Source of the DNA: Duganella sp. CF458
Lineage (GTDB): Bacteria > Pseudomonadota > Gammaproteobacteria > Burkholderiales > Burkholderiaceae_D
Length of the DNA: 64,000 nt
Reading direction: 5' to 3'
Assembly (NCBI RefSeq): GCF_900113115.1
Contig: NZ_FOOF01000001.1
Location: 310,001-374,000 of the forward strand
Made by a program: the position numbers and the translations under genes. Below the pieces are notes generated by a model. That model worked only from the letters and a program-made list of their open reading frames with translations, was not told where the DNA came from and did no database searches. Shown piece by piece: positions 53,276 through 61,660 of this stretch (position 1 is the first letter of the stretch; every line of letters begins with the position of its first letter).

Positions 53276-53843
53276 GACCCGCTTCAGAGTTAAGCATCAG
53301 GGGGTCGAAGCCCAGCAACTTGATAGCGGCCTGGTAGCGCTCTTCGATCGGCACGTCGAACACGATGCGCGGGTCGGCGGCCACCGTCAGCCAGCCATTG
53401 CGGGCCAGCTCGTCCTCCAGCTGACCCGGGCTCCAGCCGGCGTAGCCGATCGACACCATCATGCGTTCCGGCCCCTGGCCGCGGGCCACCGCTTCCAGCA
53501 CGTCGATCGAGGTGGTGAAGGCCACGTCATTGGTCACCGTCAGCGAAGAAGAATAGTGTGCGCCCGGGGTATGCAGCACGAAGCCGCGGTCATCCTGCAC
53601 CGGGCCGCCGAACATGATCGGCTCCGACTCCAGGTGGCGCTCGGCGGCGGACGACACTTCGAGGTCGATCCGGTCGAACAGCACTTCCATGGTCATATCG
53701 GTAGGTTTGTTGATCACGACGCCCAGCACGCCGTTCTCGTTGTGTTCGCACACATACACGACCGTGCCGCCAAAGATCGGGTCATGCATGGATGGCATGG
53801 CAATCAGGAAATGATTTGCCAGGTTGAGCGCAGGGGCAGTCAT
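53268..53843 (-). CDS. YqgE/AlgH family protein
   Basis: A 191-residue cytoplasmic protein of the UPF0301 (YqgE/AlgH) family. Hallmarks are LANHFLIAMPSMHDPIFGGTVVYVCEHNENGVLGVVINKPTDM, FGGPVQDDRGFVLHT and GYAGWSPGQLEDELARNGWLT. Its role is unclear; AlgH was linked to alginate regulation. I chose ATG 53843 because the 28 codons to an upstream ATG (53927) use rare AGA, TTA, CTA and ACT codons unlike the gene body. It starts the tightly coupled leftward run that continues into ruvX and the pyr genes. Confidence 0.9.
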   Translation of the reverse strand: MTAPALNLANHFLIAMPSMHDPIFGGTVVYVCEHNENGVLGVVINKPTDMTMEVLFDRIDLEVSSAAERHLESEPIMFGGPVQDDRGFVLHTPGAHYSSSLTVTNDVAFTTSIDVLEAVARGQGPERMMVSIGYAGWSPGQLEDELARNGWLTVAADPRIVFDVPIEERYQAAIKLLGFDPLMLNSEAGHA

Positions 53844-54027
53844 ATGTGCCTTTAGCTCCTTCAGTTCACTAGTTTCCGGTAACAATCCCGGCACAGGCAT
53901 GCTTCTGGTCAATTTGACTTTTTTCATGATTGCTCTCTATGCAGGACTGTTAAGAGTTCTTTACTGTAATATCCGCGCTGCAACTGCCGGATATACCCAC
54001 AGTTTACTATGAATTGCTGATCCAGCC

Positions 54028-55392
54028 ATGAAAAACGCCCTCGTCTGGTTGCGCCGCGACCTGCGCCTGTTCGATCATGCCGCCATGCATCACGCGCTGG
54101 CCTCTGCAGGGACAGTGTACGTTGCCTTTGTTTTCGACCGCGCCATCCTGGCGCCGCTGCCGCCGGCGGACCGGCGGCTCGAGTTCATTGTCGATACGCT
54201 CACGGCTCTTGCTGCTGAGCTCGAAGCGGCTGGCGGGCACCTGATTGTCCGGCACGACTTTGCCGAAAAAGCAATTCCCGAGCTGGCCGCCGAGCTCGGC
54301 GTCGAGGTGGTCTTTGCCAATCACGACTACGAGCCGGCTGCCGTGGCGCGCGACACGGCGGTGGCGCGCAGCCTGCGCGCTGCCGGCCGCGCCTTGCGCA
54401 CGTTCAAGGACCAGGTGGTGTTCGAGCGCGATGAGGTGCTGACCCAGGCCGGCCAGCCGTTTTCCGTGTTTACACCCTACAAGAACGCCTGGCTGCGCAA
54501 GCTGGAGGCCGATCCGTCGGTGCTGGCGCCTTGGACCGTGGAAGCCGGCCGCTTTGCGCCCGGCCGCAGCACGCTGCCCTCGCTGGCCAGCCTCGGTTTC
54601 GAGCGCACCAACCTGCATGAACTGGGCATCGGCGATGGCGCGCAGCTGTTCGACGCCTTCCTTGAGCGGATCGCCGATTACGGCGTGGCGCGCGATTACC
54701 CGGCCATCAAAGGTCCGTCCTATCTCTCGATGCACCTGCGCTTTGGCACCGTGTCGATCCGCCACCTGGTGCGCACCGTGATGACCATGTCGGCGCGCGG
54801 CGCCACCGGCGAAGGCGGCGCGGCCTGGCTGTCGGAGCTGATCTGGCGCGAGTTCTACATGCAGATCCTGTACCACCATCCGCATGTGGTCGATGGCGCC
54901 TTCAAGCCGGCCTACGACAAGATCGAATGGGAAACCGGGCCCGGGGCCGACCAGCTGTTTGCCGCCTGGTGCGAAGGGCGCACCGGCTACGCGCTGGTCG
55001 ATGCCGCCATGCTGCAGCTGAACCGCACCGGCTATATGCATAACCGCCTGCGCATGGTGACGGCCTCGTTCCTGTGCAAGGACCTCGGCATCGACTGGCG
55101 CCGCGGCGAAGCTTACTTCGCGCTGCACCTCAACGATTTCGAACTGGCGTCCAACAATGGGGGCTGGCAGTGGGCCTCATCGTCAGGCTGCGATGCGCAA
55201 CCCTACTTCCGCATTTTCAATCCTGTCACGCAGTCGCAAAAGTTCGACCCGGAAGGGAAGTTCATCAAGCGCTACCTGCCGCAGCTGGCCGGCCTGTCGG
55301 CCAAGGAAATCCACCTGCCACGCAACCCGATCGTCGACCACGACGAAGCCCGCAAGCGCACCCTCGAACGCTACCAAGTCGTCAAGAAATAA
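54028..55392 (+). CDS. phrB: Deoxyribodipyrimidine photolyase
   Basis: A 454-residue class I cryptochrome/photolyase. The N-terminal alpha/beta antenna domain begins NALVWLRRDLRLFDHAAMHHAL. The FAD-binding helical domain has WLSELIWREFYMQILYHHP, GRTGYALVDAAMLQLNRTGYMHNRLRM and the FAD segment HLNDFELASNNGGWQWASSSGCDAQPYFRIFNP. It repairs UV-induced cyclobutane pyrimidine dimers using blue light. It is divergent from yqgE and ends in a hairpin terminator shared with pilL. Confidence 0.95.
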   Translation: MKNALVWLRRDLRLFDHAAMHHALASAGTVYVAFVFDRAILAPLPPADRRLEFIVDTLTALAAELEAAGGHLIVRHDFAEKAIPELAAELGVEVVFANHDYEPAAVARDTAVARSLRAAGRALRTFKDQVVFERDEVLTQAGQPFSVFTPYKNAWLRKLEADPSVLAPWTVEAGRFAPGRSTLPSLASLGFERTNLHELGIGDGAQLFDAFLERIADYGVARDYPAIKGPSYLSMHLRFGTVSIRHLVRTVMTMSARGATGEGGAAWLSELIWREFYMQILYHHPHVVDGAFKPAYDKIEWETGPGADQLFAAWCEGRTGYALVDAAMLQLNRTGYMHNRLRMVTASFLCKDLGIDWRRGEAYFALHLNDFELASNNGGWQWASSSGCDAQPYFRIFNPVTQSQKFDPEGKFIKRYLPQLAGLSAKEIHLPRNPIVDHDEARKRTLERYQVVKK

Positions 55393-55393
55393 A

Positions 55394-55421
55394 AAAGGGC
55401 AGGCGCTGCGGCCTGCCCTTT
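55394..55421. terminator. Bidirectional terminator between phrB and pilL
   Basis: Perfect 11-base arms AAAGGGCAGGC and GCCTGCCCTTT around a six-base loop sit between two convergent genes. A- and T-runs flank the stem on both sides, so it can stop transcription from either direction. Confidence 0.8.
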
Positions 55422-55439
55422 AGTTCGCTACTGCACGCC

Positions 55440-58400
55440 TCAAACGCGTTGCGGCAGCAGGCCGGCGATGGCGCCGAGCAGGATGTCTTCCTGGAACGGT
55501 TTGCCGAAGTAGGCATTCACGCCCAGTTGCAGCGCGTAGTTGCGGTGCTTGTCCGCCGAACGCGAGGTGATCATGATGATCGGGATCTCCTTGGTGCGTT
55601 CGTCGCCGCGCACGTTGCGGGTCAAGTCGAAGCCGTCCATGCGCGGCATCTCGATATCGACCAGCATCAGTTCCGGCAAGCGGTCCTGCAACTGCTCCAG
55701 CGCATCCACGCCGTCCTTGGCCAGCATCACCTGGTAGCCTTCGCGCTCCAGCAGGCGCTGGGTCACCTTGCGCACGGTGAGCGAATCGTCCACCACCATG
55801 ACGGTGCCATGGGCGCGGGTCTGCTCCACTGCCTCGGCAACGCCGCCGGCCGGGGCCGGCGCCGGGGTGGCGGCAGTGCGCGGCGCCAGTTCCGGATGCT
55901 GCGCCACGTGCAGCTGCAGCGCCACCGGATTCAGGATCAGCACGATCTCGCCCGAACCGAGCACGGTTGCGCCGGCGATGCCGGGCATGCGCGACAGTTG
56001 CGGGCCGATGTTCTTGATCACCACCTCGCGGTTGCCGACGATTTCGTCGACGTGCAGCGCCACGCGGTCGGTACCGTTACGCAGCATCATGACCGGGGAG
56101 GAACGCTGCAGCAGCGGACGGGCATCGCCGTCGCCCAGCAACGTGGCCAGGTAGCGCAGCGGCACGTGCTGGCCGTGGTGCACCACGGCGCCCTTGGCGG
56201 TGGCTTCGGCCAGCGCGCCTTCCTTCAGTTGCAGCACCTGCTCCACCATCAGCGCCGGCACCGCATGGGTGCGGCCGCCGGCGGAGATCAGAACCACCTG
56301 GGTCACGGCCAGCGTCAGCGGCAGGCGAATCGTGAAGCGGGAACCTTTGCCAGCCTCGGTGAAGGTTTCCACGCGGCCGCCCAGGGCTTGTGCCTCGGAC
56401 AGCACGATGTCCATCCCCACGCCGCGGCCGGCCAGTTCGGTCAGCGTATCGGCGGTCGAGAAGCCCGGATGGAAGATCAGGTTGGACGCCTCGGCGTCGC
56501 TGACCACCTGGTCTTCGGCCAGCAGGCCGACGCTGCGCGCCTTGGCGCGGATGCGTTCCAGGTCCAGGCCGGCGCCGTCGTCGCTGAACTCCAGCACCAC
56601 TTCGTTACCCTGCTGGCTGACCTGCACCAGCAGTTCGCCGGTCTCGCCCTTGCCGTGTTCGACGCGGCGCTCGCGCGACTCGATGCCGTGCACGATGGCG
56701 TTACGCAGCAAGTGTTCAAATGGCGCCGCCATGCGTTCCAGAACGCTACGGTCCATTTCCACGCCGCCGCCACGGATGTCCAGGTTGACGCGCTTGTCGG
56801 TTTCCTTCGCACCCTGGCGGGCCACGCGGAACAGACGCTCGGAGACGCTGTTGAACGGCACCATGCGCACGCGCATCAGGTCACGCTGCAGGTCGCGCGT
56901 CATACGCGCTTGCTGCGTCAAGTCGCCGGTGGCGCCGTCGATGGAGCGGATCAGGCCTTCGTGGAAAGAGGCCACGTCGCTCACCGATTCGGCCATCATG
57001 CGGGTCAATTCCTGCAGGCGGGTGAAGCGGTCGAACTCCAGCGGGTCGAATTCGCGTTCGCCGGCAATCGACATACGCGAGGCGATCTGCGATTCCGCTT
57101 GCATCTCGACTTCGCGCAGCTGGCGGCGCAGTCGATTCAAGTTTTCCTGGAAGTCGGACACCGAAGTACGCAGCGAGGTCACTTCGTTTTCCAGGCGCGA
57201 ACGGGTGATCGACACTTCACCGGCCTGGTTCACCAGGCGGTCGAGGATGTCCGCACGCACACGCACCAGCGGCGAGGCCTTGGCGGCTTCCGCTTCGTCG
57301 CCGCGAGCTGCCGTTGCAGGCGCTGCAGCCAGGCGCGCGGCCAGGGCGCTGAGCGAAGGCTGCGCTGCACCAGGGGCGGCCGGCGCGCCGGCTTCGGCGG
57401 ACGGTGCGGCCGCTGCCGCTTGCGCAGCGGCCATGGCAGCAGCGTAGGCTTCCGGATTTTGCAGTTGTTCGAACAGCAGCAGCGCGTGGTCGTAGTGCGC
57501 CATCAGCTCGTCGAACGAGTGCTGGGACGCGCTACCTGCGTGCACCATGTTTTCAATGTGCGTCTCGATTTCGTGCGCGTGCTGGCCAAGGCGCATTGCG
57601 CCGGCCATGCGGGCACTGCCCTTCACGGTGTGCAGCACGCGCTGCAGGCTGTGGGCGTGGCTGAAATCGGTCGGCTTGGCGTGCCATGCGCGCAGCGATT
57701 CGCCGATCTGCGGCAGCAGGTCGGTGCCTTCTTCCAGGAATACCGGCAGCAGGTCCGGGTCCAGCTCGTCGTGGATGTCGGACGGGCTGGCTCCCAGCAG
57801 GTGCGGGGTTTCCGGCAGTTCGACCACCTGCACTTCGCTTGGGGCTGCGTGGTCGAGGTCGACCGCGTCTTCCTCGATGGCTTCGCCGGCGGCCAGTGCG
57901 GTGGCATCGATGGCGTCGACTTCGATTGCAGCTTCGGCGCTTGCGGCTTCCGCTTCGGCCAGCAACGCTGCCACTTCAATGTCTTCGGCAGCCAACTCCG
58001 GTTCGGCCTCGGCAACGACCGGTGCAGCGATTTCCTCGACGACCGGCGCAGCGATTTCCTCGATGACTGGTTCTGCGATTTCCTTGACGACCGGTGCGGC
58101 GATTTCTTCGACGACCGGTGCGGCGATTTCCTCGACGACCGGCGCAGCGATTTCCTCGATGACTGGTTCTGCGATTTCTTCGACGACCGGCGCAGCGATT
58201 TCCTCGATGACTGGTTCTGCGATTTCTTCGACGACCGGTGCGGCGATTTCTTCGACGACCGGTGCGGCGACTTCCTCGACGACCGGTGCGGCTTGCGTGA
58301 GCTCCGGCGCATCGAACGCGTCATCGAAGGCGGCTTCGAACAGGTTGTCGATGGTGCCTTCTTGCGCGGCCACATCCGGTTGCGGCTGCGCCGCGCTGTC

Positions 58401-61400
58401 GACTGCAGCCGGCGGTTCGGTCACCAGGCTGTGGTACGTGTCGCTGAACAGGTTGTCGAGACGCTCTTCCAGCTTCTCACCGCCTGGCTCACCCACGATG
58501 CTGTCCAGGCGATCGTCGAGCGCTTCGCCTACTTCCGGCGGGTGCGCCAATGCATCGCGCAGCTTGTGCAGCGCTTCAATCAGTTCCGGTTGCTCCGGCG
58601 GCAATTCGCCGGTGGCGAAGCTTTGCAGCATCTGGCGCACGCGCTCGATGGTGAAGTCGAACAGGTCGTGCTGGGCATCGTCCAGGTGCGGTGCCGGCGG
58701 CTGCAGCTCCTGCAGCGTAATTTCCAGCGCGTAGGACAGCTCGCGCAGCGCCTTGAAGCCGACCGTACCGGAAGTGCCGGTCAGGGTGTGCACCGCCTGC
58801 AGCGCTTCCGGATTGACCGGACGCTGCTCGTGGCGCCATTCGCCGAAATCTTGCGACAGCAGGCGTATCAGTTCGTCGGCCTCCGCCATATAGATGTTGT
58901 ACAGCGGCAGCGGGATCGCCAGGCGTCCCACGAACTTCATATTGTCTTCGGCCGGCGGCTCCGCTGGCGTCGGCGCGGTAGCGGTCGGGAAATCGATGAC
59001 GTTGGTCGGGCGGGCCGGTGCTGCCTCGTCTACGAGTGCCTCGACCAGCAGCGGTTCGTCCAGCGTCAGGGCGGCCTCGGGTTCGGAAACCTCGATCGCC
59101 TCCAGGTCGAACGACAGGTCATCGGACAGCGCTTCCACCGCGTCCACCACCGGTTCGCCTGCCACCGGCGCCGCCTCGGCAACTTCGACGGCTTCGGCCT
59201 CGATTGCCGGGACGGTTGCTTCCAGTGCTTCGCTCACGTCGGCGAGCACCGGCTCTTCGGCAGGCGCTTCGCTCGCGGCGGCGACAGGTTCGGCGACAGG
59301 TTCGGCGACAGGTTCGGCGACAACCGGCGCGCTCGGCGCGGCAGCGGCCTGGGTGCCAACGGCCGGGCGTTCGAACACGCCGGTTTCCTGCAGGCGCGTG
59401 GCAGCGTCGACGATCGGTTTTTCCTGGCGTGCCGAGTTGCCGGTGGTGGCCAGTTCTTCCACCCAGGCCGACATCTCTTCGCTCGCGTAATTGAGCAGCG
59501 CGAACAAGTCTTCCGAGGCGCGGCGCTCTTCCGCCAGCCACAGGTTCATGATTTTCTCGATCGCGTGGCCGCCGTCGCCGAAGCGGTTCAGGCCCACCAT
59601 GCGGCTGCTGCCCTTCAGCGTGTGGAAGGAGCGGCGCAGCATGGTCAGGATATCGAGGTTGGAGATCTCGCTATGCGGGCGCGCCAGCGTCTCGCGCACG
59701 AAGGCCAGCACTTCCTGTGCTTCGCCGATGAAAATCTCCAGCAGTTCTGCTTCGACTGCCTCGTCGCCGGCGGCGCCGGCTTCCGGGACCGGTGCGGTCA
59801 ACACCGGTTCAGGAGCCGCTTCCGGCTCCGGCAGTGCTTCTTCCAGCACCGGGATCGATTCAGGGCCGGAAATTTTCTTGAACGGCACGGCACGGAAGGT
59901 CCCGTGTTCAGGATCGAAGGCGAAACGCTCGCGCGCGCCGGATGGATTCTGCGCCAGCATGTCGACGAAGAAGCCCAGCGCACCCACGTTCTGGGCAATG
60001 TCGTCCAGCGCCCTGGCTTCGTGCGCTTCATCGAACTGGCCCGATGCCAGGCGGCCGATCTCGATGCGCACGTGCGCGGCCGCGTTCATGGCGTCATCCT
60101 GGTCCAGGATGGCGCAGGCGCCGTGCAGCTGGTGCAGCACCTTGTCCAGGTCCGACAGTTCGGCGCGGCGCGCCGGGTCGGTGTAATACTCGTCCAGCAT
60201 CTTCTCGACCTGGCGCAAGCCGGTCTTCATTTCCAATGCCAGGGCGACTACGGTGTCTTCTTCGTGCAACTGGCGGGCCAGGCCGCCTTGCCATTGCGCC
60301 GGCTCCGGCGCCGCGCCGCCGGCGGCCAGGGCCTGCAGGCGCGCCGCGATGGTGTCGGCGTGGGCGTTGAAATCGTCCGGCAGGTGGCGGATCTGAGCGA
60401 TGCCATGCTCGGCGAACAGCAGCGCCGTCGCCATTTCCAGCCCCAGCGCCTCGCTGCGGCGGGTGCCCACGGTGCTGCGGGCCGATTCCGCCAACTGGCG
60501 CAGCAGCGCCGCCAGCGCGCCCAGGCCCAGCATTTCGCTTGCCACGGCGACCTTGGCCAGGGACTGGCCGAAATCGTTGTCGAGTTCCGTACTGTTCTCG
60601 TTCTGCTCGATGCGCTGCCACACCGTACGCGCATGGGCAATGCCCTCGCGCGCCGCAGCCAGCGAGCCATCGTCGATACGGCCGTAGCGGCGCGTTTCGA
60701 AATCGTGCGGCACCATGCCGTCCAGCGCATAACCGGCGCGCAGCTGGCGCGCCAACGGCGGCAGGTGCTCCGGATCGGCCGAGGCGACGAAGAACAGCGC
60801 TTCCTTCAGAACATTGTCCGGCAGTTCAGGCGCACCGGCCGACAGGCGGCGCAGTTGCAGGTTGATCAGGCCGAACAGCTGTTTGACGTAACGGTTGCTT
60901 TCCTGCTGGCCGCCCACCACCAGCTCGGCGAAGGCTTGCATGGCGCGCCAGAACACGCGCGCCTTGTGCTCGCCCTGCTGGTCGGCCACGTCGGTGATGG
61001 CTGCCTGCAGCGCCGCGGCGTGGATGGCCTGGCTGCCGGCATCGGCTGCCTTCAGGTAAGGCAGCAGCGCGCGTTCGAAACGCTGGCGCAAGGCCTTGTA
61101 GTCCGGTGCGCCGGTTGGCGCGCCGGTCGAAGGCAAGGCCGATGGCAGTTCCGGCACGTACGATACGTCGGGGAAGAACAGGTCGGCCGGGTGGACCCGG
61201 TCGATGCCCAGCAAATCCTGGATATCGCGGAAGAACGGGAACAGGCGCACCGGCTGGAATGGGGCGCCGGACAACAGCTCCTCCAGGAATTCCACCAGTG
61301 CCTGGTACATATTGGCCAGCAACTGGGCGTGGTCCGACGTGCATTTCAGGGTGCCGTCACGCATGCGGTCCAGCACCACTTCGGCCAATTGCGTCAGCAG

Positions 61401-61625
61401 CGCGACGCCGTCCACGTCCACCATCTGCAAGGCGCCGTGCGCCTGGTGCAGGTGCGACTTGGCGTGCATCAGCGCCGTAGTCTGGTCTTCCGCGTCACGC
61501 CCGCCGGCTTCGAACAGCGCCGTACGGGAACGGGCCAGCGCTTCGCGGATTTCACCCATGACCCAGGACAGCGGGCCGGTGTCGTATTGCGGCAAAGCGG
61601 TGAACGAAAGATCAGGTTTGCTCAT
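55440..61625 (-). CDS. pilL: Hybrid CheA-type kinase of the type IV pilus chemosensory system (PilL/ChpA)
   Basis: A 2061-residue hybrid kinase that controls pilus extension and twitching. It carries several Hpt modules: canonical H-boxes SFHTLKGSSRMVGL, AVHTLTGTSGTVGF and VLHTVKGSARMAGA, plus degenerate ones near the N-terminus (LHQAHGALQMV, LHQLHGACAILDQ). Pro/Glu/Ala linkers separate them, including a 12-fold eight-residue repeat. The CheA core follows: HLLRNAIVHGIES, DDGAGLDLERIRAKA and GRGVGMDIVL. A CheW domain comes next, then a receiver with phospho-acceptor Asp1990 (LVDIEMPRMDG) and Lys in FGKPF. It lies 35 bases after pilJ. Confidence 0.94.
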   Translation of the reverse strand: MSKPDLSFTALPQYDTGPLSWVMGEIREALARSRTALFEAGGRDAEDQTTALMHAKSHLHQAHGALQMVDVDGVALLTQLAEVVLDRMRDGTLKCTSDHAQLLANMYQALVEFLEELLSGAPFQPVRLFPFFRDIQDLLGIDRVHPADLFFPDVSYVPELPSALPSTGAPTGAPDYKALRQRFERALLPYLKAADAGSQAIHAAALQAAITDVADQQGEHKARVFWRAMQAFAELVVGGQQESNRYVKQLFGLINLQLRRLSAGAPELPDNVLKEALFFVASADPEHLPPLARQLRAGYALDGMVPHDFETRRYGRIDDGSLAAAREGIAHARTVWQRIEQNENSTELDNDFGQSLAKVAVASEMLGLGALAALLRQLAESARSTVGTRRSEALGLEMATALLFAEHGIAQIRHLPDDFNAHADTIAARLQALAAGGAAPEPAQWQGGLARQLHEEDTVVALALEMKTGLRQVEKMLDEYYTDPARRAELSDLDKVLHQLHGACAILDQDDAMNAAAHVRIEIGRLASGQFDEAHEARALDDIAQNVGALGFFVDMLAQNPSGARERFAFDPEHGTFRAVPFKKISGPESIPVLEEALPEPEAAPEPVLTAPVPEAGAAGDEAVEAELLEIFIGEAQEVLAFVRETLARPHSEISNLDILTMLRRSFHTLKGSSRMVGLNRFGDGGHAIEKIMNLWLAEERRASEDLFALLNYASEEMSAWVEELATTGNSARQEKPIVDAATRLQETGVFERPAVGTQAAAAPSAPVVAEPVAEPVAEPVAAASEAPAEEPVLADVSEALEATVPAIEAEAVEVAEAAPVAGEPVVDAVEALSDDLSFDLEAIEVSEPEAALTLDEPLLVEALVDEAAPARPTNVIDFPTATAPTPAEPPAEDNMKFVGRLAIPLPLYNIYMAEADELIRLLSQDFGEWRHEQRPVNPEALQAVHTLTGTSGTVGFKALRELSYALEITLQELQPPAPHLDDAQHDLFDFTIERVRQMLQSFATGELPPEQPELIEALHKLRDALAHPPEVGEALDDRLDSIVGEPGGEKLEERLDNLFSDTYHSLVTEPPAAVDSAAQPQPDVAAQEGTIDNLFEAAFDDAFDAPELTQAAPVVEEVAAPVVEEIAAPVVEEIAEPVIEEIAAPVVEEIAEPVIEEIAAPVVEEIAAPVVEEIAAPVVKEIAEPVIEEIAAPVVEEIAAPVVAEAEPELAAEDIEVAALLAEAEAASAEAAIEVDAIDATALAAGEAIEEDAVDLDHAAPSEVQVVELPETPHLLGASPSDIHDELDPDLLPVFLEEGTDLLPQIGESLRAWHAKPTDFSHAHSLQRVLHTVKGSARMAGAMRLGQHAHEIETHIENMVHAGSASQHSFDELMAHYDHALLLFEQLQNPEAYAAAMAAAQAAAAAPSAEAGAPAAPGAAQPSLSALAARLAAAPATAARGDEAEAAKASPLVRVRADILDRLVNQAGEVSITRSRLENEVTSLRTSVSDFQENLNRLRRQLREVEMQAESQIASRMSIAGEREFDPLEFDRFTRLQELTRMMAESVSDVASFHEGLIRSIDGATGDLTQQARMTRDLQRDLMRVRMVPFNSVSERLFRVARQGAKETDKRVNLDIRGGGVEMDRSVLERMAAPFEHLLRNAIVHGIESRERRVEHGKGETGELLVQVSQQGNEVVLEFSDDGAGLDLERIRAKARSVGLLAEDQVVSDAEASNLIFHPGFSTADTLTELAGRGVGMDIVLSEAQALGGRVETFTEAGKGSRFTIRLPLTLAVTQVVLISAGGRTHAVPALMVEQVLQLKEGALAEATAKGAVVHHGQHVPLRYLATLLGDGDARPLLQRSSPVMMLRNGTDRVALHVDEIVGNREVVIKNIGPQLSRMPGIAGATVLGSGEIVLILNPVALQLHVAQHPELAPRTAATPAPAPAGGVAEAVEQTRAHGTVMVVDDSLTVRKVTQRLLEREGYQVMLAKDGVDALEQLQDRLPELMLVDIEMPRMDGFDLTRNVRGDERTKEIPIIMITSRSADKHRNYALQLGVNAYFGKPFQEDILLGAIAGLLPQRV
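58005..58292 (-). repeat. 24-bp tandem repeat encoding an AAPVVEEI-type linker in pilL
   Basis: Twelve consecutive 24-base units encode octads of the forms A-A-P-V-V-E-E-I and A-E-P-V-I-E-E-I, with one KEI unit and degenerate ends. It forms an extended acidic Pro/Glu linker between Hpt modules. Units are in frame, so copy-number change would alter only linker length. Confidence 0.88.
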
Positions 61626-61660
61626 AGATTCTAAAAATTAAGCGGCAACTTGGGCACTAA

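Noticed and set aside
53844..53927. 28-codon N-terminal extension of YqgE
   Set aside because: It uses rare codons unlike the gene body, and family members usually begin near the ATG at 53843.
55074..61634. 2186-codon plus-strand frame across pilL
   Set aside because: It is the antisense shadow of the PilL gene; its composition is dominated by His, Arg, Gln and Phe without recognisable motifs.
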